A DNA stretch of 64,000 nucleotides from Bryobacterales bacterium. Its GTDB lineage: Bacteria > Acidobacteriota > Terriglobia > Bryobacterales > Bryobacteraceae. The notes below the pieces were generated by a model. The model was given only the letters and a program-made list of their open reading frames with translations. It was not told the DNA's origin and did no database searches. Both the position numbers and the translations under genes were made by a program. Position 1 is the first letter of the stretch. Every line of letters starts with the position of its first letter. The DNA lies in NCBI GenBank assembly GCA_003167255.1, contig PMTR01000111.1, positions 42,968-106,967 of the forward strand, written 5' to 3'. Below, piece by piece: positions 7,956-15,664 of the stretch.

Positions 7956-9539
7956 ATGCCGAGGCGCCTCGCCCGGAAACTGATGCTCTCGATCACCGTT
8001 ATCGTGATCATCGTGGCGGCGGTTTCCGGGTTGGTTAACGTCAAAACCGAGGAGCAGCAACTGCTGCACACGATGATCCTGGGGGCGGAACAGCTCTCCA
8101 AGGGGATCACCAGCGCCACCTGGCACGCCATGCTCGACGACCATCGGGAGGCGGCCTACGAGGTGATGCAGACGATTGCGTTGAAGCAGGGCATCGACCG
8201 CATCCGCATGTTCAACAGCGCGGGGCATGCCACGTTTTCGACGAGCCAGGAAGCGCGGCTGGACACCATGGATCCGAAGCGGATGGATGCGCCGGACCGG
8301 GTCAAGATATACAGCGGCACGGACGGCTGGAGGCGGCTGGATATGCGGACGCCGATTTACAACGAGCGTTCGTGCAGCCAGGCGGAATGCCACGCACACC
8401 CGGCGGGGGTGAAGGTGCTGGGGGTGCTGGATCTGACGTTGAACCTGGAAAGCGTAGACCACGAAGTGTCCGGCATGAAGTTCCGGGTGCTGCTGGTGAC
8501 GGGCGTGGAGATCACGCTGATCAGCCTGTTCATCATCTTCTTCACACGCCGTTTTTTGAGCCGTCCGATCGACGAGCTGATCGAAGGCACCAAGGCGGTG
8601 AGCCAGATGGAGCTGGATAAACCGATTGAGATTTCGAGCAGCAGCGAGGAATTGGATGAGCTGGCGCGGTCGTTCGATGTGATGCGGGACCGGTTGCGGA
8701 CGGCGCTGGGAGAGATCAACCAGTTCACGCAGAACCTGGAAAGCAAGGTGGAGGACCGGACGCAGCAGCTCAAAGCGGCGCACCAGAAATTGCTGCAAAC
8801 GGACCGGCTGGCCTCGTTGGGACAGCTTTCGGCGAGCGTGGCGCACGAAATCAATAATCCGATCGCGGGCGTGCTGAACCTCTCGATGCTGCTGCAGCGG
8901 ATGTTGAAGGACGATGGCATTCCGGCGGGGCGGATCGAGGAATTCCGCAAGTATTTGACGCAGGTGACCAACGAGACGGCGCGGGTGGGACGGATTGTGT
9001 CGGACCTGCTGGCGTTTTCGCGGCGGTCGAAGCCGCAGCGGGCTCCGGGCGACGTGAACAAGATCGTAAAGATGACGCTCTCGCTGATCCAGCACAAGAT
9101 GAAGCTGAGCAACGTGGAGGTGGAGACACACCTGGAGGAAGACCTGCCGCTGGTGCCGTGCGACCAGTCGCAGATGCAGCAGGTGGCGCTCAACCTGTTG
9201 ATGAACGCGGCTGAGGCGACGCAAGGGAAGACCCAGCGGCGGGTGAAGGTTTCGACCAATTCGGGCGACGGCATGGTTCGCCTGGTGGTGACGGACAACG
9301 GCGAAGGAATTCCACCGGAGAATCTGGCCAAGATCTTTCATCCGTTTTTCACGACCAAGCCGGAAGGCAAGGGCGTAGGGCTGGGACTGGCGGTGACGTA
9401 CGGGATTATCGAGGCGCACGGCGGCGATGTGGAGGTGGCGAGCAAGGTGGGTGAAGGAACCACGTTCACAGTCTCGCTGCCGTTCGAGCCTCCGCAGCGG
9501 GCGGAGTTGCCGCTTCCGGAGCTCGCGCGGAAGGAATGA
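7956..9539 (+). CDS. Membrane sensor histidine kinase with periplasmic CX4CH motif
   Basis: 527 residues. Helix 1 at about 9-28, a periplasmic sensor region to about 172, helix 2 at 176-196, HAMP linker to about 255, coiled coil to 285, then HisKA and HATPase. The phospho-acceptor is His297 (SVAHEINNP). The N box LNLLMNAAEAT, G1 VTDNGEGIP and G2 GKGVGLGLAVT are all intact, so it should be active. The periplasmic part contains Cys140, Cys145 and His146 (CSQAECHAHP), a CX4CH spacing resembling unusual c-type haem sites; haem binding is inference. The stop overlaps the archaemetzincin start as ATGA, and the NtrC-type regulator follows, so this is one operon and a likely cognate pair. Confidence 0.9.
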   Translation: MPRRLARKLMLSITVIVIIVAAVSGLVNVKTEEQQLLHTMILGAEQLSKGITSATWHAMLDDHREAAYEVMQTIALKQGIDRIRMFNSAGHATFSTSQEARLDTMDPKRMDAPDRVKIYSGTDGWRRLDMRTPIYNERSCSQAECHAHPAGVKVLGVLDLTLNLESVDHEVSGMKFRVLLVTGVEITLISLFIIFFTRRFLSRPIDELIEGTKAVSQMELDKPIEISSSSEELDELARSFDVMRDRLRTALGEINQFTQNLESKVEDRTQQLKAAHQKLLQTDRLASLGQLSASVAHEINNPIAGVLNLSMLLQRMLKDDGIPAGRIEEFRKYLTQVTNETARVGRIVSDLLAFSRRSKPQRAPGDVNKIVKMTLSLIQHKMKLSNVEVETHLEEDLPLVPCDQSQMQQVALNLLMNAAEATQGKTQRRVKVSTNSGDGMVRLVVTDNGEGIPPENLAKIFHPFFTTKPEGKGVGLGLAVTYGIIEAHGGDVEVASKVGEGTTFTVSLPFEPPQRAELPLPELARKE

Positions 9540-10069
9540 AGTACCTGTACGTGGGGGCGACGCCCGAAGTGGAACGCGAGGCGTACGGCGCGGTGCGCGA
9601 CCGGGTGGAGAGCGAGTTCGGCGCGGCGGTGCGGGAGATGGAGCTTGGGGCGGTGGAGTTCGCCTACGACCCGGAGCGCAGGCAGTACGGGTCGATTGCG
9701 GTGCTGGAGATGTTGACGCGGATTTGCCCGCCGGATGCGGTGAAGCTGCTGGCGGTGACCGAGCGGGATTTGTACATTCCGGTGTTGACGTTCGTGTTCG
9801 GGCAGGCGCAACTGAGCGGACGGGTGGCGGTGATTTCGCTTGCGCGGCTGCGGCAGGAGTTTTACGGACTGGCGCCCAACCGGGAGATATTTCTGGAGCG
9901 GGCCTCGAAAGAAGCGCTGCACGAGACCGGCCACACGTTCGGGCTGGTGCATTGCGGCGACCGGAATTGCGCGATGTCGCTTTCGACGAACGTGCGGCAG
10001 ATCGATTCGAAGCGTTGCGAGTATTGCGCGGCCTGCGGGGCGCGGTTGCGGCGCGGAGCAAGGGAGTAA
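9536..10069 (+). CDS. amzA: Archaemetzincin-family zinc metalloprotease
   Basis: 177-residue soluble protein of the archaemetzincin family, metalloproteases whose physiological substrates are unknown. The signature is complete: HETGHTFGLVHC with His129, Glu130, His133 and His139, then Cys140, Cys145 and Met147, and the second structural zinc site completed by Cys161 and Cys164 (CEYC). There is no signal peptide. The gene overlaps the histidine kinase stop by 4 bp and ends 5 bp before the response regulator start, so it is made together with the two-component pair. A role in the signalling pathway, or as the pathway's effector, is inference from this arrangement. Confidence 0.9.
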   Translation: MKYLYVGATPEVEREAYGAVRDRVESEFGAAVREMELGAVEFAYDPERRQYGSIAVLEMLTRICPPDAVKLLAVTERDLYIPVLTFVFGQAQLSGRVAVISLARLRQEFYGLAPNREIFLERASKEALHETGHTFGLVHCGDRNCAMSLSTNVRQIDSKRCEYCAACGARLRRGARE

Positions 10070-10074
10070 GGGTT

Positions 10075-11430
10075 ATGAAGACGCACTGGCAGATTCTGGT
10101 GGTGGACGACGAAGAGGTGATGTGCGAATCGCTGGCGGCCTGGCTGCGCGAGGACGGCTATACGGTGGACACGGCTCCGTCTGGGCGGGAAGGCGTGGAA
10201 AAGGCGCGGCAGCGCGACTACGCCATCTATTTCGTGGATTTGAAGATGCCGGGCGGGATGGACGGGATCGAGACCATGATGCAGGTGCGGCGGCTGCATC
10301 CGGAGGCGTCGATCATCATTATCACGGCGTACGCGACGGTGGATACGGCGATCACGGCGATGAAGGAAGGGGCGCAGGAGTACATCGTAAAGCCGTGCAA
10401 CCCGGAGGAAATTTCGCTGCTGGTGAACCGGATTATCAAGGTGAAGAACCTGCAGCGCGAGAACACGATTCTGCGGAAGAAGCTGTCGCGGCAGTACGTG
10501 GTGGGCGATGTCATCAGCAAGAACGCCAAAATGGGCGACATTTTGAAGCTATGTCACGAGATCGCGGGGTTGCGCAGCACGGTGCTGATCCAGGGCGAGA
10601 GCGGAACGGGCAAGGAGATGATCGCGCGGGCGATTCACCATTCGGGAGACCGGGCGGGGAAGCCGTTTGTAGCGGTATCGTGCGCAGCGCTGGCCGAGAC
10701 CCTGCTGGAATCGGAATTGTTCGGGCACGAAAAGGGGGCGTTCACGGGAGCGAACGAGCGGAAGCCAGGCAAGTTCGAGATGGCGGACGGCGGCACGATT
10801 TTTCTGGATGAGATCGGGGACATCTCGCCGAAGCTGCAGGTGGATTTGCTGAGGGTGTTGCAGGAGCGGAGTTTTTACCGGGTGGGCGGGTCGGAGGAAG
10901 TGCGGGTGGATGCACGGGTAGTGGCGGCGACGCACGTGAACCTGCAGCAGGCGGTGACGGAAGGAAAGTTCCGCGAGGACTTGTTTTACCGGCTGAACGT
11001 GATCGAGATCCGGATTCCGCCGCTGCGGGACCGGCGGGAGGATATTCCGCTGCTGGCGCATCATTTTCTGGAGAGGCTGGCACACGAGATGGGCAAGGAT
11101 ATCAACGAGATCTCGGAAGGCGGCTTGAAGCTGCTGATGGATTACAACTGGCCGGGCAATGTGCGGGAGCTGGAGAATGCGGTGGAGCGGGCGCTGGTGA
11201 CGAGCCGCGGACAGGTGCTGACGGAAGAAGATTTTTCGTTCCTGGCGACCAACGGGGCGGCGAAAGCGTGGACGGCACCGGCCGGGATGACGCTGCAGGA
11301 GATGGAAAAACTGTTGATTGTGGCGACGCTCGAGCGGACCAGCGGGAACATCAAGGAATCGGCATCGGTGCTGGGCATCGACCGTTCGACGTTGTACGAG
11401 AAGATCAAGCGGTACGAGATTCCGCGATAG
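10075..11430 (+). CDS. NtrC-family sigma-54-dependent response regulator
   Basis: 451 residues in the order receiver, AAA+ and Fis-type helix-turn-helix. The receiver carries ILVVDDEE and the phospho-acceptor Asp in FVDLKMP. The AAA+ module has Walker A GESGTGKE, the sigma-54 contact loop GAFTGA and Walker B FLDEIGD. The C-terminal helix-turn-helix is ESASVLGIDRSTLYEKIKRY. ATG at 10075 was chosen because the receiver starts there; the open frame extends 648 bp further upstream only as a shadow of the preceding gene. It activates sigma-54 promoters when phosphorylated, presumably by the kinase two genes upstream. No clear -24/-12 promoter was identified by eye. Confidence 0.93.
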   Translation: MKTHWQILVVDDEEVMCESLAAWLREDGYTVDTAPSGREGVEKARQRDYAIYFVDLKMPGGMDGIETMMQVRRLHPEASIIIITAYATVDTAITAMKEGAQEYIVKPCNPEEISLLVNRIIKVKNLQRENTILRKKLSRQYVVGDVISKNAKMGDILKLCHEIAGLRSTVLIQGESGTGKEMIARAIHHSGDRAGKPFVAVSCAALAETLLESELFGHEKGAFTGANERKPGKFEMADGGTIFLDEIGDISPKLQVDLLRVLQERSFYRVGGSEEVRVDARVVAATHVNLQQAVTEGKFREDLFYRLNVIEIRIPPLRDRREDIPLLAHHFLERLAHEMGKDINEISEGGLKLLMDYNWPGNVRELENAVERALVTSRGQVLTEEDFSFLATNGAAKAWTAPAGMTLQEMEKLLIVATLERTSGNIKESASVLGIDRSTLYEKIKRYEIPR

Positions 11431-11501
11431 GCTGTTCGGCTTATAATTAGGAGTTACGGATTCTATAAAGTGAATTCAGCGAGATGTGAAAAAACACTTT
11501 C

Positions 11502-11576
11502 AGCCGCCGATGAACGCAGATCAACGCGGATAATCTTTGGTTTTCAATCTGCGTTCATCGGTGTTCATCGGCGGCT
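11502..11576. repeat. Inverted repeat 'CCGCCGATGAAC...GTTCATCGGCGG'
   Basis: Bases 11502-11531 and 11547-11576 form a 30-bp imperfect inverted repeat (GCCGCCGATGAACGCAGAT / GTTCATCGGTGTTCATCGGC) around a short AT-rich loop. Elements of this wording are common intergenic repeats in several phyla. It sits immediately before the peroxiredoxin fragment and could act as a transcript end for the operon to the left. Confidence 0.7.
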
Positions 11577-11611
11577 ATGCCTTTTTCATCAACCTGGTTA
11601 GGAGGAATCGC

Positions 11612-11881
11612 ATGTTAGGCGCCGGCGAGCCGTTGCCCAATTTTTCGGTGGTCGCGACGGTGAGCCTGGAGAAGGGCAAGACCTTCCAGACCATTACGGA
11701 GAGCGACTACCCGGACAAGTGGAAAGTTTATTTCTTCTGGCCCAAGGACTTCACTTTCGTGTGTCCGACGGAGATTTCGGCTTTCGGCGCGCTGGACGGC
11801 GATTTCAAGGAGCGCAACACCCAGTTGCGGCTGGAAAGCCTGCTCCACAGCCCGGACGCATGCTCGCCGGTTGCCGGCTGA
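11612..11881 (+). pseudogene. Truncated 2-Cys peroxiredoxin (AhpC/TSA family)
   Basis: AhpC-type peroxiredoxins reduce hydroperoxides using a peroxidatic Cys and a C-terminal resolving Cys, and are about 185 residues long. Here the frame is normal from ATG 11612 (ribosome site AGGAGG) through FWPKDFTFVCPTE, with the peroxidatic Cys, to GDFKERNTQ. After that, unrelated sequence runs 20 codons to a stop at 11881. The product, 89 residues, lacks the second half of the fold and the resolving Cys, so it is almost certainly inactive. I could not find the missing half in the next 500 bp, so this looks like a rearrangement breakpoint and not a point mutation. Confidence 0.75.
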
Positions 11882-11993
11882 GACGGAAAGTGCGTCGGAA
11901 TACCCCATTCGTCAATTCCTCCCTAATTCCCGGCGCGGACTGAAGTCCGGCCCGGTAGTGGGTTGACCGCGTGATTTGGTGCTAGTGGAACTC

Positions 11994-12015
11994 CGCTCCC
12001 TTACGGTCGCGGCTC
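11994..12015 (+). repeat. Dispersed repeat TNACGGTCGCGGCTC, copy 1
   Basis: One of at least six copies in the window of a 22-bp unit ending TTACGGTCGCGGCTC. It stands alone here, in the spacer downstream of the truncated peroxiredoxin. Confidence 0.65.
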
Positions 12016-12265
12016 GCTGGGGAGGTATATGCGCCGAGGACCAGGCGTTGTAAAAAGCACAGAATCACACGGTCAATGTACTAGCTTCGGCGACTGGAAA
12101 GCCGGGGTCGGTCGAAAACCGGGGTCAGCCTGAACTGAGAGACTGAGTGATTTCCAGAATGGCGGCTCACTGGTGGAACGACAGACCGGGGAATGGAAAA
12201 CCGGTGACATTCAAACAGACGGCGCCAAGGTGATCAGGTAGATCACGGGATAACCGCAATTCTAG

Positions 12266-12287
12266 CGCTCCCTGACGGTCGCGGCTC
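12266..12287 (+). repeat. Dispersed repeat TNACGGTCGCGGCTC, copy 2
   Basis: Same unit with TGACGGTCGCGGCTC, 85 bp before the AAA ATPase start and in the same orientation as copy 1. Confidence 0.65.
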
Positions 12288-12371
12288 TGCCTGAAGGACC
12301 AGAAGTACCTGAAGCACTTCTCCACTTGCAAACGTGCAGTTATAATGCATAATTACAAGAGGGGCCCGCCG

Positions 12372-13592
12372 ATGCGCCGTCGTTACATTCCGCGTGCGTT
12401 GGAGCCAGTCCTCCGGAAGGCTGCCGCCCAGTTCCCGGCGGTGGTCCTAACGGGACCACGCCAGTCGGGCAAGACGACATTGCTGAAGCGTGTTTTTGGC
12501 GAAACGTCCGACTATGTCTCACTCGAGTTGCCCGACGTGCGCGCTGCCGCGGCGGCCGACCCGCGTGGTTTTCTCGAGATGCACCGTGCGCCCGTCATTT
12601 TTGACGAAGTCCAGTACGCGCCGGATCTGTTGCCCTACATCAAAGAGAGAATCGATGAACGCCGGGACGCGCACGGCCAGTACTATCTAACGGGATCGCA
12701 GAATCTGCTTCTAACCGAACACGTCACGGAATCGTTGGCTGGCCGGGCAGCAATGCTGCGGCTATTGCCTGTCTCACAGCGCGAGGAGTTCGGGAGGCCG
12801 CTCAACCCGCTGCCTTGGGAACCGAAGAAGCGCTTCGCCGCCAACCATATTGCGCCGCCGGATCTTTGGAAGAGCTTCCTGCGCGGCGGATATCCGGAAC
12901 TTGTCGCCGAGCCCGATCGCGACATCCGGCTGTGGCATTCCAGCTACGTTCAGACCTACCTGGAGCGCGACGTGCGCTCGGTGCGCCAAGTTGGGGACCT
13001 GATCTCGTTCCAGAGTTTCCTGCGCGCGCTCGCGGCCCGGACCGGCCAACTGCTCAATCTCACCGACGTTGCGCGCGACCTTGGGGTGGCGGTGAACACT
13101 GCCAAAGCGTGGCTCTCCGTGCTCGAGGCCACTTTCCAGGTCATCGTGTTACGGCCATACCATGCCAACGTCGGCAAACGCCTGGTCAAGACGCCGAAGG
13201 TGTATTTCACGGACACCGGCATGCTTAGCTACCTGGCTGGTTTGAAAGATCCGGATCACGCGGCAGCGGGTCCGCTGGGTGGGGCAATCTTTGAAACCGC
13301 TGTTCTTCTAGAAATCGCGAAAGCGTTCGTCAACCGGGGCGAAGAGCCGCAGATCCACTTCTGGCGCACGTCGGCCGGAGTGGAAGTCGATCTGGTTGTC
13401 GAAGCTGGCGGCAAGTTGATCCCGATTGAAGTAAAGCTTTCCGCGACACCGCGCCCGGCGATGGCAAGTGGGATTCGAGCCTTCCAAGAAGACCTCGGCG
13501 AAAAGGCAGGACAGGGGTTTGTCATCCATCCCGGAGAGGTCAGGCTGCCCCTGGCACCGAAGGTCGTCGCGTTGCCATTCGCTGAACTCTGA
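12372..13592 (+). CDS. AAA (AAA_14/DUF4143) ATPase
   Basis: 406-residue protein with N-terminal P-loop ATPase (Walker A LTGPRQSGKTTLL, Walker B APVIFDEVQYAP, sensor-like YYLTGSQN) and C-terminal DUF4143 region. The latter contains ARDLGVAVNTAKAWLSVLEA, a winged-helix-like segment, and HFWRTSAGVEVDLVVE, which looks like the E-x-D nuclease-like core seen in these proteins. The start was moved to ATG 12372, which has AGAGGGG 9 bases upstream. The family is abundant and stand-alone in many genomes; its function is unknown, though a toxin-like or nucleic-acid-processing role has been suspected. It has no partner gene here and is flanked on both sides by repeat-rich DNA. Confidence 0.85.
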   Translation: MRRRYIPRALEPVLRKAAAQFPAVVLTGPRQSGKTTLLKRVFGETSDYVSLELPDVRAAAAADPRGFLEMHRAPVIFDEVQYAPDLLPYIKERIDERRDAHGQYYLTGSQNLLLTEHVTESLAGRAAMLRLLPVSQREEFGRPLNPLPWEPKKRFAANHIAPPDLWKSFLRGGYPELVAEPDRDIRLWHSSYVQTYLERDVRSVRQVGDLISFQSFLRALAARTGQLLNLTDVARDLGVAVNTAKAWLSVLEATFQVIVLRPYHANVGKRLVKTPKVYFTDTGMLSYLAGLKDPDHAAAGPLGGAIFETAVLLEIAKAFVNRGEEPQIHFWRTSAGVEVDLVVEAGGKLIPIEVKLSATPRPAMASGIRAFQEDLGEKAGQGFVIHPGEVRLPLAPKVVALPFAEL

Positions 13593-13643
13593 CGGCCCGA
13601 GTGAATTGCACCAGCGTGTTGACGGTCAACGCTAAGAATACTT

Positions 13644-13657
13644 CTCGACTTGTCGAG
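13644..13657. repeat. Small palindrome CTCGAC-TT-GTCGAG
   Basis: This perfect 6-bp stem is extended by ATACT/AGTAT on either side with one bulge. It lies 50 bp behind the AAA ATPase stop and may be a 3' hairpin or operator. No T-run follows. Confidence 0.35.
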
Positions 13658-13761
13658 AGTATACCGGAATGGACGGGGCGGCTTTGCTCTTGAAACTGCC
13701 TATTCAGCGCGGCGCTGAGACGCGGAGAAAAATAGGACAGGGGGCACCGGCCGGAGCGGCG

Positions 13762-14061
13762 TTAGGGTTTCGACGCCACCTTCACGTCTGTGACGTAGAA
13801 TTTCCCGCCTTCCACAACGACGACGGCCTCAATATGGTCGCCCACGTGGAGTTTCGCCAGTTCGGAATCCGGCTTCACCGGATACTCCATGGTCATCGGT
13901 TCCATCCAGCCGCCAATCTTGCCGGCGGAAATTGTCGCAGTCTTGGAGGCGGGATCGAGCGCTCTTACATCACCTTGCATGGGATAGCGTTTGGCCGTCT
14001 CCCGAGCGCTGCAACCGAGCAGGGCCAGCGCCAGAAATATCGAGCAGATTCCTTTGGTCAG
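13762..14061 (-). CDS. CusF-like copper-binding lipoprotein, start codon unclear
   Basis: The conserved part (MQGDVRALDP onward, then GGWMEPMTMEYPV) is the small Met/Trp-containing fold of periplasmic CusF-type copper-binding proteins, with Trp and Met ligands in the expected order. The first ATG (13980) cuts the protein inside the fold. Reading further upstream in frame gives CSIFLALALLGCSARE, a lipoprotein signal with the lipobox LLGC. The only initiator candidate before it is CTG at 14061, exactly where a 188-bp sequence also found at 34683 begins. The natural start may have been replaced by that rearrangement. The gene lies 50 bp behind the PagL-like gene and is probably co-transcribed with it. 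Copper chaperoning in the periplasm is the likely role. Confidence 0.6.
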   Translation of the reverse strand: MTKGICSIFLALALLGCSARETAKRYPMQGDVRALDPASKTATISAGKIGGWMEPMTMEYPVKPDSELAKLHVGDHIEAVVVVEGGKFYVTDVKVASKP

Positions 14062-14248
14062 GCCTGATAAGGAAAAAGGGACGCCGGCCGGCCGATTTCG
14101 ACGGATGTCTTTCAGAAGGTGGATCCGAGATAGAAGCCGAGAGGAATCGTCACCCCGGCGTTTTGCGGGAACAGATTGCCGTTGGAGTAATGCGCGATCC
14201 GGACTTCGGCGGTGACCCGCCCATTCCTGCCCAAGAAGACTCCGGCGC
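14061..14248. repeat. 188-bp duplicated block, source copy
   Basis: This segment matches 34683-34870 at 184 of 188 positions by hand alignment. It covers the intergenic space before the CusF-like gene and the last 46 or so codons of the PagL-like gene. This is the source copy because here it is continuous with a full gene. Confidence 0.9.
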
Positions 14249-15314
14249 TCATGAAATCCTGAAACGTGAACCGTCTGCCGGTTTCCTCACCATCAATGGT
14301 TGTCCTGGTGATCAACGCCGGGCCGGCGAGGGAATAACTGAAATAGAACTTCAGCGGGTTGGTACGAACCACGGTGAACCGGAGCACGGGATACACCGAT
14401 GCGGTGTGAAATCGTTCGCCGTTTTTCCGGCTCTTCCATGAGGAAACGCCGGCGCCCCAATCGAGCGCGAAAAACCGGCGGGTGTGGAATATATTGCGCT
14501 GGTAATTTACGGACAAGCCATTCGCCACGTAAACCGAGCCGGCCCAGAAAACAGGAACCGCGCCTTTCGAAACGAAATCGTTTGCGCCAAAACCCAGCGC
14601 GTCGGTCATATATCCCATCTGAAATATGTTCTTCGGCCAAACCGGGCCGTTGGTGGAATCTGTTTCAACCCGTTCAGCCGGGAGATGGCGCAACGTATAA
14701 GTGAATCCACCGGAAAAGAACAATGTGCGGGGCTGGTGGCCGGCCGAGCGCCCCAACGCCGCAGTGACTCCGGTAAGAAGGGCCCAGTGGTCGTTGACGT
14801 GATAATCCAGGCCCCCCCCAGATAAGAGGGTCGCGTAACTGGCATCGTTCACGACCGGCTCCTGGTTGATTGAGAATCCCTTTCGCGTGACGATACCGAG
14901 GCCGCCTTCACCATACACGGACAACGTCCTGGTAAGCGGCAGGCGCAATTTCGCAGTCAAGCCCGCAACATTCATCCACACTGAATGACTCCCCTGGTCC
15001 CCATTCACGTTTTGATACTTCACCCAATACACCGGACGCATGTCACTAATCTGTGCGGAAAAATATTTGCTGAACTCGTGTCCGAACAGAAAAACACGCG
15101 CGGCGAGATGTGGAACCTGAATGGATTGCGCGTGGAACCCCGGCTGCACCTGCGAGCTGGAAAAAGGATAGTCGATGTAGCCGAGCTGAACCCCGATGTA
15201 GGAATTCGCCAAGAATCGCGGGTATTGCGCCGGCTGATCCTGCGCCGCAGCGGCGCGGGCATGAGTCAAGAGTACCAGGGGCGAGATCGCCCAAAAAACT
15301 CTCTTCCTGTTCAT
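14112..15314 (-). CDS. Outer-membrane beta-barrel with C-terminal PagL-like lipid A deacylase domain
   Basis: 400 residues with a signal peptide (cleavage after about residue 24, ARAAAAQ). Alternating aromatic/hydrophobic strands end in LGFYLGSTF, with the terminal Phe of outer-membrane barrels. The N-terminal 200 residues look like an OmpA-type 8-strand barrel. Residues 220-400 resemble acyloxyacyl hydrolase (PagL), which removes the 3-O acyl chain of lipid A. The PagL signature AHYSNGNLFPQNAG gives His375 and Ser377, but the position expected for the catalytic Glu (14 residues after His) is Thr389, so activity is doubtful. The two-barrel fusion is about twice the usual PagL length. It is divergent from a TonB receptor across a 350-bp spacer. 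Confidence 0.65.
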   Translation of the reverse strand: MNRKRVFWAISPLVLLTHARAAAAQDQPAQYPRFLANSYIGVQLGYIDYPFSSSQVQPGFHAQSIQVPHLAARVFLFGHEFSKYFSAQISDMRPVYWVKYQNVNGDQGSHSVWMNVAGLTAKLRLPLTRTLSVYGEGGLGIVTRKGFSINQEPVVNDASYATLLSGGGLDYHVNDHWALLTGVTAALGRSAGHQPRTLFFSGGFTYTLRHLPAERVETDSTNGPVWPKNIFQMGYMTDALGFGANDFVSKGAVPVFWAGSVYVANGLSVNYQRNIFHTRRFFALDWGAGVSSWKSRKNGERFHTASVYPVLRFTVVRTNPLKFYFSYSLAGPALITRTTIDGEETGRRFTFQDFMSAGVFLGRNGRVTAEVRIAHYSNGNLFPQNAGVTIPLGFYLGSTF

Positions 15315-15370
15315 CGCAGCGCTACCTTAGTACACTGTTTCATCAATACACTCTCGTATTCCGCGAAGAC

Positions 15371-15392
15371 CGCTCCCTCACGGTCGCGGCTC
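15371..15392 (+). repeat. Dispersed repeat TNACGGTCGCGGCTC, copy 3
   Basis: Copy with TCACGGTCGCGGCTC followed by CGATGGGAGCCGCGCGCG, which can fold back on it. It lies in the divergent region between the PagL-like gene and TonB receptor 1. Confidence 0.65.
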
Positions 15393-15622
15393 CGATGGGA
15401 GCCGCGCGCGTAAGCAAGCGGTCTGGCAATACGTGAACGATCATCCGGAACCGCGGACTTATGCAGGACGAAGCCGCGGGGCCGTTTCCGCCGGCTGCCA
15501 GTTTCCGCCGGCTGCCATTGCAGTTGCCGGAAGGAACTGGTAGTATGACCGATACCACAAGAGAATTCAAGCCGCGCGATCAGTTCGGCGATGCCATCGC
15601 CGACGGCGCATATCAACAGGCC

Positions 15623-15660
15623 GGCCACTTGATTCAATTGGTGAGAAATATTTTGGGGAG
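15623..15660 (+). promoter_or_regulatory. Conserved promoter-like block before TonB receptor 1
   Basis: GGCCACTTGATTCAATTGGTGAG..ATATTTTGG resembles 20317-20356 before the paralogous receptor 2, where the matching bases contain a TATAAT. Conservation of non-coding DNA between two diverged paralogues suggests a shared promoter or operator. The exact boxes are not certain. Confidence 0.35.
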
Positions 15661-15664
15661 CCGG

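Larger units (their letters stand above)
11882..12371. other. Rearranged spacer with dispersed repeats
   Basis: This 490-bp stretch after the peroxiredoxin fragment has no supported gene. It contains two copies of the TNACGGTCGCGGCTC repeat (11994-12015, 12266-12287). It also contains AAAACCGGGGTCAG / AAAACCGGTGACA phrases of the kind found at ends of decayed insertion elements; a related phrase is at 31553-31590. It is probably a graveyard of mobile DNA. Confidence 0.5.
15315..15664. other. Divergent control region of PagL-like gene and TonB receptor 1
   Basis: Contains one TNACGGTCGCGGCTC repeat (15371-15392) with adjoining inverted sequence. It also contains a block (about 15540-15660) resembling the region before TonB receptor 2 (20265-20360), including AGAATTCAAGCCG versus AAAATTCAAGCCG and GGCCACTTGATTCAA versus GGCCACTTTATTCAA. 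An open frame crosses it from 15461, but the protein-like part begins only at 15665. I read this block as shared promoter DNA. Confidence 0.5.

Noticed and set aside
7941-10061. 706-codon ORF antisense to the histidine kinase and archaemetzincin
   Set aside because: The product is Arg/Pro/His-rich low complexity. Long antisense frames are expected opposite GC-rich genes, and the plus strand encodes two complete families.
10900-11500. Sigma-54 (-24/-12) promoter near the NtrC-type regulator
   Set aside because: No GG-N10-GC element of good quality was found by eye; a matrix search would be needed.
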